Assembly: GCA_900751885.1 (NCBI GenBank)
Contig: CAADTH010000068.1
Coordinates: forward strand, 62,001-126,000
Source of the DNA: Clostridia bacterium
Lineage (GTDB): Bacteria > Bacillota > Clostridia > UBA1381
Length of the DNA: 64,000 nucleotides
Reading direction: 5' to 3'
Positions 53,801 through 60,867 of this stretch are shown piece by piece (the first letter of the stretch is position 1; the number at the start of each line of letters is the position of its first letter). Both the position numbers and the translations under genes were made by a program. Below the pieces are notes generated by a model. That model searched no databases. It had not been told where the DNA came from and saw only the letters and a program-made list of their open reading frames with translations.

Positions 53801-55024
53801 TACTGCAATATCTCCAACGGCAAAATCCGAAAGCGCATAATACCCGCCAAACTGCGGATATTGATTCAGCTGTGCCTGCCACATCCGGTCGGTCGAATCC
53901 TTCCTGTCATAAACCCAATCCTGTAAGATTTCTGTCAAAGTCAAACCGTCCACAAGCTCGGTTCCCTCTTTGGCAGTCAAAACACCGCTTTCATCCTCGA
54001 ATGTCCCAATCCGCTCCAGCTGCATGTCCACCGGCTTTACGCTAAACAGCCCCATATCTGCTCTTGAAAAACAGCTGCGGATAGCGGCGCCTATCAGCAC
54101 GGTACCGGCAATTCCAGCACACATATCTTCCCCTGATACCACTCCTGCGTTATAGCAGTTTGTAATCTTACCGGCGCTTCTTCCCACGATTCCTCCCACA
54201 GAGGAAGGCTGTCCCGCCTCGTCTATCCTTGAAACACTCCCTGTATGATAGCAGTTATAGATCTCTCCTGCCACGTGATTTCCTGCCACGCCGCCAATCG
54301 ACGCGATTGCAGCCTCGTCCGCCTTCTGTTTCGACAGCGCACTCACCTGCCCGCGGCTGGCGCAGTTTTTGACCATTCCCTTGTTACAGCTCCCGACGAT
54401 TCCTCCGACATTTGTGCTGTATCCCACTATCTTTGCCGTAATCTGTCCATCGAACATACAGTCTAGCACTGTTCCGTCGCTGTACCCCACCACGCCGCCG
54501 ATGTGGCTGACTCCCATGCTCTCGTCGATAATTTCAATCATCCCTGAAAGCTGGATATTCCTGACACACGCGCCGCCTGCCACATATCCGAAAAGCCCTG
54601 CAAAGCGGATATAGTTTCCCGTCGTCTCTGTAATGCGCATCCCTCGGATCGGATGGTCCCCTCCGTCAAAGCTTCCTTTAAAGACTGCTCCCCCTGTTCC
54701 GATTGGCAGCCATGTGTCATAGGCTGACAGGTCGACAGCCGCATTGAGTCGAACACTCCGATCCACAAACGAAATTTTACTGCCAGAACCATACCCGTTG
54801 TAGGTATAACTTCCGTCTATCAAACCATAATTTCCATTTACAAGCGCCGAAAAAGCGGCAAGCTGTGCCGCTGAATCGAGCTGAAACTCCGCCGCCGCCG
54901 GATTCGATTCATACCACGAAAAATCGTATGTACCCACTGCACCCGCGCTTAGATTTTCTGGCAGCGTACTCTGTACAAGCAACATCACGACTGCTAAAAT
55001 CATGCTTCCTATCCGTTTTTTCAT
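50840..55024 (-). CDS. Large secreted surface protein with GLUG, MBG/Ig-like and SLH repeats
   Basis: The ATG at 55024 (MKKRIGSMILAVVMLLVQSTLP) follows GGAAGGA. Order along 1394 residues: GLUG-type repeats (~130-330: FAGLFGYVAGGACVRNI, IGGVVGYSDGTVLDCMF, VGGIVGSCNKGMVKNC and more); several MBG/YDG-type Ig-like domains (~390-760, with REYNGSDEVVV and DAENYSI) and other beta domains (~760-1060); a Bacteroidetes/Listeria-repeat-like domain with KAGKGGSVTPESASV; and three SLH repeats at the C terminus (FSDIQHWAKEDI..., FIDVLPGAYYEKAV..., FKDGAEVSSWAEDAI...). It resembles adhesins that are wall-anchored through SLH repeats. No enzyme motif is visible. Confidence 0.85.
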   Translation of the reverse strand: MKKRIGSMILAVVMLLVQSTLPENLSAGAVGTYDFSWYESNPAAAEFQLDSAAQLAAFSALVNGNYGLIDGSYTYNGYGSGSKISFVDRSVRLNAAVDLSAYDTWLPIGTGGAVFKGSFDGGDHPIRGMRITETTGNYIRFAGLFGYVAGGACVRNIQLSGMIEIIDESMGVSHIGGVVGYSDGTVLDCMFDGQITAKIVGYSTNVGGIVGSCNKGMVKNCASRGQVSALSKQKADEAAIASIGGVAGNHVAGEIYNCYHTGSVSRIDEAGQPSSVGGIVGRSAGKITNCYNAGVVSGEDMCAGIAGTVLIGAAIRSCFSRADMGLFSVKPVDMQLERIGTFEDESGVLTAKEGTELVDGLTLTEILQDWVYDRKDSTDRMWQAQLNQYPQFGGYYALSDFAVGDIAVTGYTGTYDGQPHTAGCIIPDRASIAYRTESEGEYTLLEAPKWKGTGNYTMYYKVTKKGYNPTEGQAQISISPRRIVMEGQSITREKTYDQTDAAQCQAGTPANVVAGDDVSVQASATYDNVQVGQNKTITMAYELSGDDAANYEKPADEVVTNGEITTKKLTIAKVTASDREYNGSDEVVVAIAIEGNMPGEEVSAGGTGRMQDADAGEHKPVSVSNITLSGRDAENYSIDDSADTTVTILPAEVEFTVGDESYPYDGMAHEASVSAKVKRTGEPFTGFIVTYNGASEPPVDAGSYEVKAELTDTNYTGILPEATLTIQAAEQSELVINGVPNGRISYRDTFTLHTAGGQGKGQVRYEVTEGLDAAQVNAETGQVTVTGVGKVRIKATKEGDGNYEQETAYVQFQAQKRVIGITISNLQFVYQGVRQEVKAETDDAEFDAGRLAFTYVSKTDSQKKEPISAGEYIVTAQVPEEEALFEGSVQAAMQIQRAPLVVTALDAKKRYIQPNPDITVDYRGFVGGDSKEDLGGTLSVVFENTDDSPVGVYDVTVSGLTSENYEITYQKGTLTIEPLVVLASVSTKNGVTVTLSEPIQGLTADNISIFLGGQTISPVQVTEKENGTEYWIHAAWRPGMYVIVITAPNYRIPKTTFQLKHKDEVPDDNESGDEWGGGGGGSTPTYRITAKAGKGGSVTPESASVIRYSDKTFEITAEDGFVIEDVLVDGESVGAKESYTFSNITRGHTIEARFKKDGQSGKPEEPEEPKGLPYYLGERGEKIWIGFSAELGGQMRYIAPEGKKILFSEHPVTFSDIQHWAKEDILFAAERELMLGMENGLFQPDEGMTRGMFAAVLARLYLADVSLVQTSGFIDVLPGAYYEKAVSWAAEKRIVQGVGEGKFAPDALITREELAIMFYSAAQVQGMDVSKRAAVGGFKDGAEVSSWAEDAISWAVGTGLLQGDEHQKLNPKAYATRAEMAVLLRRFIEYTLRA

Positions 55025-55117
55025 TTGTTTATCCTTCCACCTTTCAAAACCCACATTTTTATTGTATCCTATTTTGTTTTTATTGTCAATCTATGCCATA
55101 TTGTGCACGTTCTTTAT

Positions 55118-55150
55118 AAAATAAAGGTGTAACCCCATCGGTTACACCCC
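55118..55150 (-). terminator. Terminator of the barnase-barstar pair
   Basis: GGTGTAAC / GTTACACC stem followed by a T-rich minus-strand tract, 9 bp after the barstar stop. Confidence 0.7.
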
Positions 55151-55156
55151 ACTCCT

Positions 55157-55447
55157 TTACTCCTCCTCTGTGCGCACCTTTACTATCTCATCAAACGCTT
55201 GAAACCACTGTGCCGCTTCCTGCAATGTTTCAAGCAGAAGTGTATAAACACCCTTCAGCTCCTTTTTCATGGAAGCGCCTCCCTTGACTGTAATCTGTGC
55301 AGGCGTCTTTGTATAGTCGAGCAACACATCCCAAACGGCGTCCATATTTCTTCCGCACCATTTCGGAAGCTCCATTCCTGTCAGGATTCTCTCATAAAAC
55401 TCCCACAGCGTTCTTACATTCGAGAAATCTATTATATATTCTTTCAT
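55157..55447 (-). CDS. Barstar-family ribonuclease inhibitor (immunity protein)
   Basis: 96 residues: IIDFSNVRTLWEFYERILTGMELPKWCGRNMDAVWDVLLDYTKTPAQITVKG matches barstar, whose NLDALWD helix and acidic residues plug the barnase active site; here NMDAVWD keeps them. It starts 12 bp after the barnase-like gene and is preceded by AAAGGAGG in that gap, so the antidote is made with the toxin. The C-terminal part (LQEAAQWFQAFDEIVKV) is the usual last helix. Confidence 0.93.
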   Translation of the reverse strand: MKEYIIDFSNVRTLWEFYERILTGMELPKWCGRNMDAVWDVLLDYTKTPAQITVKGGASMKKELKGVYTLLLETLQEAAQWFQAFDEIVKVRTEEE

Positions 55448-55459
55448 GGTATCCTCCTT

Positions 55460-56020
55460 TTAGCGTATCTCATAAAACGTAGTATAATGGTCATATGTTA
55501 CAAATATAATCCCATCATTGGAATACAAAATTCGGTGTTCATTTCTGAATCCACCCGTGTAATTGATGTCTGCCTCATACCAAATCCGTCCTGCCATCTC
55601 TGGTAACCGTTTATTTTTATTTGCAAATACATTTCCTCCTATCATGGCATTAGGAATTTTTTCTCTAAGATTCCCCTTCAGCGGATTCCATCCCATCCTC
55701 TTTGCTGTACCCTTATCAATATAATTCCCTGGCAATCCTCCATTTTGTTTTAAATTATAATCTGCACCATACAGTTTGTCAATTGTTGCGGTTCCTGCCA
55801 AAATTGCTCCAAGTGCTTCTAAAGTGCAGTGACAGTTTGGATGAATTGGCAAACTCGTTTTCAACAACTCATCCCGACCACAAATTTTTTCGTTTTTCAG
55901 TGCGCATAAAAGACATGTCCCAAGAGTAAAATGAACTTTCCATACAACCCATCTTTCACTTTCTGTTTCGATTGGTTCAAACCCCTCTATTCCCATAACT
56001 TTAAGTCCTACTGCAACCAT
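55460..56020 (-). CDS. Barnase-family ribonuclease toxin with MuF-like zinc-binding N-terminal part
   Basis: Residues ~95-186 closely follow barnase: GLPGNYIDKGTAKRMGW, KGNLREKIPNAMIGGNVFANK, WYEADINYTGGFRNEHRILYS and TYDHYTTFYEIR. The catalytic set is intact (Lys103, Glu149, Arg159, Arg163, His178), so an active guanyl-specific RNase is expected. Residues ~30-70 hold TCLLCALKNEKIC and HPNCHC, the Cys/His pattern of phage Mu gpF-like (MuF) domains fused to toxins. No signal peptide. The ATG at 56020 lacks a ribosome site; ATG 55996 after AGGA is an alternative. The N-terminal part may be a shortened remnant. Confidence 0.9.
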   Translation of the reverse strand: MVAVGLKVMGIEGFEPIETESERWVVWKVHFTLGTCLLCALKNEKICGRDELLKTSLPIHPNCHCTLEALGAILAGTATIDKLYGADYNLKQNGGLPGNYIDKGTAKRMGWNPLKGNLREKIPNAMIGGNVFANKNKRLPEMAGRIWYEADINYTGGFRNEHRILYSNDGIIFVTYDHYTTFYEIR

Positions 56021-56150
56021 TTTTAACTTCGCGTCTATTTTCCATCTCCCCTTTCTTGCAGATTAAGACTTGTCCACTGTATCACAAGAAAAGAATCTTA
56101 TTTTTGCAGTTTTTTGCAAATCTTTGTTTTCATAAGTAAATACACACAGA

Positions 56151-56172
56151 GCGCACTGCTTTCGCAGTGCGC
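56151..56172 (-). terminator. 9-bp hairpin after dpaB
   Basis: GCGCACTGC / GCAGTGCGC perfect stem, 13 bp beyond the dpaB stop. There is no T tract on the minus strand, so termination would be weak. Confidence 0.45.
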
Positions 56173-56184
56173 CCCTTTATATCA

Positions 56185-56763
56185 TCAGCACAAAATCGGC
56201 TGTAATTGTTTGCCGGAAAGTGCCATCTCTGCCGCTGGAACAATCTGTGTCATATCCGCCACTAGGGAATTTGGCTTCTTTTCCACGTCATCCTGCCTGA
56301 ATGGAACAAAATACATATGCTTATCATTTAGTAGCATTCCGATGTTTTTTGCCGCGTTCGCCAGCGCATCATTGGTCGACACTGCAATCACAACAGGTCT
56401 TTGGTTTCGAAGATGCGCCTTGACTGCCATCGTGACACTGGTGTCTGCGATTCCGTTTGCAAGCTTTGCAAGGGAATTTCCGGTACACGGCGCGACAATC
56501 AAAATGTCGAACAGGGCTTTCGGTCCAATGGGTTCTGCTTCCCTGATTGTCTTGATGATCGGATTTCCTGTCAGCCCGATGAGCATATTTGAAAAATCCT
56601 CTGCCTTTCCAAACCGGGTGTCTGTTCCCGCCGCCATCTCACTCATGATTGGCGTGACGATTGCGCCGGTTTTTACAACCTCCTCCACCTCTTTTATCAC
56701 CTTGGAGAAGGTACAAAACGACCCTGTCATTGCAAATCCAACCCGTTTTCCTTCTAAATCCAC
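56185..56763 (-). CDS. dpaB: Dipicolinate synthase subunit B
   Basis: 192 residues of flavoprotein fold: GKRVGFAMTGSFCTFSKV at the start, IVAPCTGNSLAKLANGIADTSVTMA and RPVVIAVSTNDALANAAKNIG. DpaB (SpoVFB) with DpaA makes dipicolinic acid, the calcium-bound solute that gives spores heat resistance. A GTG start lies 3 nt after the dpaA remnant stop, so they were one operon. The subunit itself looks intact, but its partner gene is truncated here. Confidence 0.93.
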   Translation of the reverse strand: MDLEGKRVGFAMTGSFCTFSKVIKEVEEVVKTGAIVTPIMSEMAAGTDTRFGKAEDFSNMLIGLTGNPIIKTIREAEPIGPKALFDILIVAPCTGNSLAKLANGIADTSVTMAVKAHLRNQRPVVIAVSTNDALANAAKNIGMLLNDKHMYFVPFRQDDVEKKPNSLVADMTQIVPAAEMALSGKQLQPILC

Positions 56764-56766
56764 TCT

Positions 56767-56976
56767 CTACACCCCCATTTCATTCATAATGTTCACAATC
56801 GTATTTTTGATAATTTGTCCGGAAGAAACAGGGGCGATCTTCCCCGGCAGGGACAATGCCCAAATCACATGAAGTCCCAGCTCTCTTGCAATGTCAAAAT
56901 CCACCCCGGCGGATTCTACTTTTGGATAATCATTTTGGGGCACAAAAAACTGCCGTGATAGCTCGTATCCTATCAC
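56767..56976 (-). pseudogene. dpaA: 5'-truncated dipicolinate synthase subunit A (C-terminal fragment)
   Basis: Only the DpaA C terminus is recognisable: AGVDFDIARELGLHVIWALSLPGKIAPVSSGQIIKNTIVNIM. Intact DpaA is ~290 residues; similarity starts near 56916. The codons upstream (GYELSRQFFVPQNDYPK) do not match and are partly the terminator of the AraC gene. The in-frame GTG at 56976 sits in that hairpin without a ribosome site. The N-terminal NAD-binding part is absent from the whole window. This is either a deletion remnant or one half of a gene split by an inserted element. Confidence 0.8.
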
Positions 56977-56986
56977 GGCAGTTTTT
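56945..56986 (-). terminator. Terminator of the AraC-family gene, abutting the dpaA fragment
   Basis: AAACTGCCGTGATAG / CTATCACGGCAGTTT, a 15-bp perfect stem followed by T6 on the minus strand. It isolates dpaA'-dpaB from upstream transcription. Confidence 0.88.
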
Positions 56987-57018
56987 ATCTTGGCATCATG
57001 TACCTTTGTTTTTACTCC

Positions 57019-57870
57019 TTACTGTCTGCATGCTTGATTTTTTTCTCTTGCCGCCCTTCGAAATCCACGCGGCGACATCTGGTATCTCCGGCGGAAAATA
57101 CGCGACAGATGGGCGGCTGAGGAGAAGCCTGTCCGGTGCGCGATATCGCAAAGCGTCATGTCCGAATCCAACAAAAGCTGATGCACCTTGGAAAGCCGGA
57201 TATTATACAGGTATTCCAAAAACGTAGCGCCTGTCGTCCTGTGGAACTGACGGCAGAAGTGGTATTTGCTCATATGTACCGCCTCTGACACCGTCTCAAG
57301 GTCAACGCTCTGTTGATAATGCCTGCTGATATACTCAAGTGCCGTCACGATTTCAGGCTGTATGTTCTGTGCAGTCACTTTCTTTGCAGTATCCATGCCA
57401 TCACGAATGAACATTAAAAGCTGGAATACAGCGGAATATAACAGCTTCTCACAGAGGAATCCATTTTTTTTTGAAAGCCTGTCTGCCTGCTCAAAATAGT
57501 GATGCACTGCCTGCTTTTGTTCCTTATCAAGATGCACAACGCACGAGGAAAACGGCTCGAACAGCATATGGATTTCGTCCTCACTCAAAAGCCTCGAAAG
57601 CTCTTCCGAATGAAAATTGAGAACATACCTCTCGTAATACTCGACATCTCTGCTCGCTGTGTAGTGAATATCAAACGGCTTTAAAATGACGAGATCGCCG
57701 GGCACCAAAGTGTGGCACACGCCGTCTAAAAACAGATACCGCTCGCCCGCCATCTGCAAATAAAGCTCATAGGTATCATGGTAGTGCTGTCCATCCATAT
57801 TGTTTTTTTCAGTATTTTTGATGTGGTCAATAAAAAATGTATCAAATGGAAAATAAGTTGTCTGCCACAT
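57019..57870 (-). CDS. AraC-family transcriptional regulator with cupin sensor domain
   Basis: The ATG at 57870 (MWQTTYFPFDTFFIDHI) follows AGGAGG. N-terminal cupin (~25-110: YHDTYELYLQMAGERYLFLDG, LVPGDLVILKPFDIHYT) and C-terminal double HTH (~185-283: AVHMSKYHFCRQFHRTTGATFLEYLYNIRLSKVHQLL, DIAHRTGFSSAAHLSRIFRRRYQMSPRGFR). Such proteins sense sugars. Its divergent neighbours are pectin-product genes (58288-62280), the likely targets. Confidence 0.92.
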   Translation of the reverse strand: MWQTTYFPFDTFFIDHIKNTEKNNMDGQHYHDTYELYLQMAGERYLFLDGVCHTLVPGDLVILKPFDIHYTASRDVEYYERYVLNFHSEELSRLLSEDEIHMLFEPFSSCVVHLDKEQKQAVHHYFEQADRLSKKNGFLCEKLLYSAVFQLLMFIRDGMDTAKKVTAQNIQPEIVTALEYISRHYQQSVDLETVSEAVHMSKYHFCRQFHRTTGATFLEYLYNIRLSKVHQLLLDSDMTLCDIAHRTGFSSAAHLSRIFRRRYQMSPRGFRRAAREKNQACRQ

Positions 57871-57913
57871 TCCGCTCCCTCCTTTCTCATGCAACAGCAT
57901 TCTTTTTTCTTCT

Positions 57914-57942
57914 ATTATAGCATTGCCAAAAAAAGATAGCAA
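57914..57942 (-). promoter_or_regulatory. Promoter of the AraC-family gene
   Basis: TTGCTA (57937-57942), 17 bp and TATAAT (57914-57919), 44 bp before the ATG at 57870. Confidence 0.65.
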
Positions 57943-57981
57943 GATTTGAACGGGAACATGATTCTTCCAGCAATATTTTTG

Positions 57982-58010
57982 TTGTTTCCGATTTTAACAC
58001 ATGGTATAAT
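57982..58010 (+). promoter_or_regulatory. Promoter of hairpin element 1
   Basis: TTGTTT (57982-57987), 17 bp and an extended -10 TGGTATAAT (TATAAT at 58005-58010), directly before the hairpin at 58015. Confidence 0.55.
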
Positions 58011-58014
58011 AAAG

Positions 58015-58087
58015 GTGTTTTCTCTTTTATCTATATACAAGAAGAGAAACAATTTATAGAAGATTCAATCAAGAAAAGAGAAAACAC
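58015..58087 (+). ncRNA. 73-nt hairpin element 1 (candidate small RNA)
   Basis: GTGTTTTCTCTTTT (58015-58028) pairs perfectly with AAAAGAGAAAACAC (58074-58087) around a 45-nt A-rich loop ending GATTCAATCAAG. A paralogous element with the same total, stem and loop lengths lies at 58119-58191, 104 bp downstream, with a different stem sequence. No open reading frame of note. Could be a small RNA, a repeat for a binding protein, or a leader structure. Confidence 0.55.
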
Positions 58088-58118
58088 ACAAACGAATTGA
58101 AACTTTGGTATAATAAAA

Positions 58119-58191
58119 GCAATTCCTCTTTTTACATTAGTACAGAAGAATATAGAACAGCAAAAGATAAAATCAAGAAAAGAGGAATTGC
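58119..58191 (+). ncRNA. 73-nt hairpin element 2 (candidate small RNA)
   Basis: GCAATTCCTCTTTT (58119-58132) pairs perfectly with AAAAGAGGAATTGC (58178-58191). The loop is again 45 nt and ends GATAAAATCAAG. An extended -10 (TGGTATAAT, TATAAT at 58109-58114) precedes it, as for element 1; its -35 is poor. The 14-bp stem differs from element 1 at six positions on each arm yet stays fully paired. Confidence 0.55.
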
Positions 58192-58201
58192 CTAAATTCA
58201 T

Positions 58202-58230
58202 TTGATGTGTATTATAAATAAAGGTATAAA
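58202..58230 (+). promoter_or_regulatory. Promoter of the acetylesterase gene
   Basis: TTGATG (58202-58207), 17 bp and TATAAA (58225-58230), 58 bp before the ATG at 58288. Confidence 0.55.
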
Positions 58231-58287
58231 AACTGAACTATGGGTATCACAAATTAAAAAAAACAGCGAAAAGAGAGGGGAACACAA

Positions 58288-59346
58288 ATGAATGCACCAT
58301 GTGAGACAAATCTATCAGTGCCATCCAACGGCACATATACACTTGAGGTACGTGTGACAGCGAAAAATACGACTCCGTATATCATCCTCTGCGAGAGCAG
58401 AAGATGGCTTTATGAGGGAGAACTCTCTACAGGAGAAACCAAGCTGCACCGGTTCACGGTCAATGTATGCGACATTCACAAATTCGGTACAGACTATGTC
58501 AAGCAAGACTGCCTGACAGTAGGCGTCATGGGCGATGTGTCCTACACCTGCACCGCTGTGCCATGCAGTGCGCCTACCATCTATATTGCAGGCGATTCCA
58601 CCGTAACTGACCAGCCGGCAGAATATCCTTACAATCCGTCGTCCACCTACTGCGGCTGGGGGCAGATGCTTCCTCTGTATTTGACAGAAGGAATCGCGGT
58701 ATCCAACCACGCACAGTCAGGCTCTACGACAGCGGAGTTTATGCAGGCAAACTGGACTGTTGTAAAGGACCGCCTAAAGGAGGGAGATTTTCTGGTCGTA
58801 GAGTTCGGACACAATGACCAGAAGATAAAAGAACTCGACGCCTATGGCGGATACGCAAAAAATCTGCGCTATTATATCGACGAGGCACGGGCGCGCGGTG
58901 CAAATCCGATTCTGTGCTCCCCAATCAACCGCATTATCTTTGAGCCTGACGGTACGCTGAAAAACCTGCTCGGCGAGTACCGAAACGCAGTGAAGTCTGT
59001 GGCAGAGGAACAATCTGTTCCATTCATCGATCTCTGGTCGCGCACGACCGAATATATGCAGGCGGCAGGACCAGAGGATGCATGGGATTATTTCTGGGGA
59101 GACGGCAAGACGCGCGATTATACCCACACCAATGATACCGGCGGAAAACTCGTCGCAAAATTCGTGGCACAGGAGATTGAAAAAATAGGAATACAGCCAG
59201 TCGCTTCCCATATCAAAACAGATGAAATCAAAACCACGCTTCCAACGCCGTCCGGCAAGAAAAACACAGCAACAAATATCAATGATTATCGAACCGTTGG
59301 ACTTGTCAACCTGCCTGATTTGGATAAGGATATCACAAATATATAA
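58288..59346 (+). CDS. Rhamnogalacturonan acetylesterase-like SGNH hydrolase (CE12 type)
   Basis: 352 residues. The first ~95 form a beta-sandwich; the SGNH domain then starts with IYIAGDSTVTDQPAEYPYN (nucleophile Ser in GDS), followed by block II SNHAQSGSTTAEF, block III VEFGHNDQK and block V DYTHTNDTGG with the catalytic Asp and His. This matches CE12 enzymes (YesT, RgaE) that remove acetyl groups from pectin. No signal peptide, so it would act on imported oligosaccharides. The ATG follows AGAGGGG. It leads the acetylesterase, uxaB, uxaA series. Confidence 0.9.
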   Translation: MNAPCETNLSVPSNGTYTLEVRVTAKNTTPYIILCESRRWLYEGELSTGETKLHRFTVNVCDIHKFGTDYVKQDCLTVGVMGDVSYTCTAVPCSAPTIYIAGDSTVTDQPAEYPYNPSSTYCGWGQMLPLYLTEGIAVSNHAQSGSTTAEFMQANWTVVKDRLKEGDFLVVEFGHNDQKIKELDAYGGYAKNLRYYIDEARARGANPILCSPINRIIFEPDGTLKNLLGEYRNAVKSVAEEQSVPFIDLWSRTTEYMQAAGPEDAWDYFWGDGKTRDYTHTNDTGGKLVAKFVAQEIEKIGIQPVASHIKTDEIKTTLPTPSGKKNTATNINDYRTVGLVNLPDLDKDITNI

Positions 59347-59425
59347 CCGGCAGGCAGGCTTTGATTCGAATAAAAAAGAGCAACATTTGGTTGGTATTTG
59401 CACGATAACGGCAAGAATTCTTCTG

Positions 59426-59452
59426 TTGCACTACCAGTTTGTATGCTATACT
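59426..59452 (+). promoter_or_regulatory. Possible internal promoter before uxaB
   Basis: TTGCAC (59426-59431) and an extended -10 TGCTATACT (59444-59452); the 15-bp spacer is short but the TGN motif can compensate. The 140-bp gap 59347-59487 holds no gene. Confidence 0.45.
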
Positions 59453-59487
59453 AAAATTACTATAGAAGAAAAGGCGGGATAAGAAAA

Positions 59488-60855
59488 ATGGAACGATTGA
59501 AAAGAACAGAACCGGCAAAGCTGACAGAGCGTGTGTTACAATTTGGAGAGGGAAATTTTTTGCGCGGATTTGTAGACTGGATGATTGACAGGCTCAACAA
59601 GGAAGCGGATGGAGACTACGGCGTGGTGCTCGTCCAGCCGCTCGCGCAGGGGATGATCTCTGCAATCAATGAGCAGGACGGACTCTATACCCTGTATCTG
59701 CGCGGATTGTTAAACGGAAAGAAGACAGAGGAAACGCGTGTTGTAAACTGCGTCACACGCGGCATCAATCCATATGAGGATACTGATGCATTCTTTGCAT
59801 GTGCCAAAAATCCAGACCTCCGCTTTATCGTATCGAACACGACAGAAGCAGGGATTGAATATAAGCCTGGGCAGTCCAGCGATGATTTTGCCGGAACTAC
59901 CTTCCCAGGACGTCTCACTCTGTTTTTGAAAGCGCGGTATGATGCTGGATTAAATGGGTTTATTCTATTCCCATGTGAACTCATCGACAAAAACGGCGAC
60001 CGCCTGAAGGAGTGCGTGCTGCAATATGCTGAGGATTGGGGCTTTGGCGACGCATTCATCCGGTGGGTGAACGAGGAAAACCATTTTACCAATACCCTCG
60101 TGGACCGAATTGTGACAGGCTATCCGAGAGATACAGCGAAAGAGATGGAAAAAAACTTCGGTTATCTCGACAACGTTATTGATACGGCGGAAATTTTCCA
60201 TCTTTGGGTCATCGAAGGCGACAAGCAGTATGCGAAGGAAATCCCATTTGATACACTGGGTCTGAACGTCCTTTGGACCGACGATGTGACCCCATACAAA
60301 AAGCGCAAGGTTCGCATTTTGAACGGCGCGCACACCATGATGGTTCCGGCGGCGATTCTGGCAGGACTCGATACGGTAAAGGATGCCATGGACGATGAGC
60401 TTGTTTACTCGTTTTTGTATCAGGGAATCTTCGAAGAGATTATCCCAACATTGGATTTACCAGAGGCGGAGCTGAAGCAATTTGCCAATGATGTACTCGA
60501 ACGGTTCCAAAATCCATTCATCAAGCACTATCTGTCCAGCATCGCGCTCAACTCGGTATCAAAGTTTAAAGTCCGAGACCTTCCAAGTCTGCTGGGATAC
60601 CTCGAAAAGTACGGCAAAGAGCCGCAGATTTTGGTCTTCTCCCTCGCGGCACTGATTCAGTTTTATAAAACGGGAGAGCCAAATGACGACCAGGAAATCA
60701 TGGCATTTATGAAAACAGCGTCTGTGGAAGATATTCTAAAGCGGACAGACTACTGGGGAGAGGATCTTTCTATGCTTCTTGATTCTGTAACGCAGTATGT
60801 CTCCATGATCGAAACAGACGGTGTCCGTGCCGCGATGAAAACAGTGATTCGTTAG
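59488..60855 (+). CDS. uxaB: Tagaturonate reductase (altronate oxidoreductase)
   Basis: 455 residues of the mannitol dehydrogenase family: VLQFGEGNFLRGFVDWMID near the N terminus, RFIVSNTTEAGIEY, FILFPCELIDKNGDRLK, and the catalytic-lysine region KRKVRILNGAHTMMVPAAIL. It reduces tagaturonate to altronate with NADH in galacturonate breakdown. uxaA, the next enzyme, begins 12 bp downstream. uxaC and the KDG kinase/aldolase are not in the window. Confidence 0.93.
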   Translation: MERLKRTEPAKLTERVLQFGEGNFLRGFVDWMIDRLNKEADGDYGVVLVQPLAQGMISAINEQDGLYTLYLRGLLNGKKTEETRVVNCVTRGINPYEDTDAFFACAKNPDLRFIVSNTTEAGIEYKPGQSSDDFAGTTFPGRLTLFLKARYDAGLNGFILFPCELIDKNGDRLKECVLQYAEDWGFGDAFIRWVNEENHFTNTLVDRIVTGYPRDTAKEMEKNFGYLDNVIDTAEIFHLWVIEGDKQYAKEIPFDTLGLNVLWTDDVTPYKKRKVRILNGAHTMMVPAAILAGLDTVKDAMDDELVYSFLYQGIFEEIIPTLDLPEAELKQFANDVLERFQNPFIKHYLSSIALNSVSKFKVRDLPSLLGYLEKYGKEPQILVFSLAALIQFYKTGEPNDDQEIMAFMKTASVEDILKRTDYWGEDLSMLLDSVTQYVSMIETDGVRAAMKTVIR

Positions 60856-60867
60856 AGAGGAAACGGT

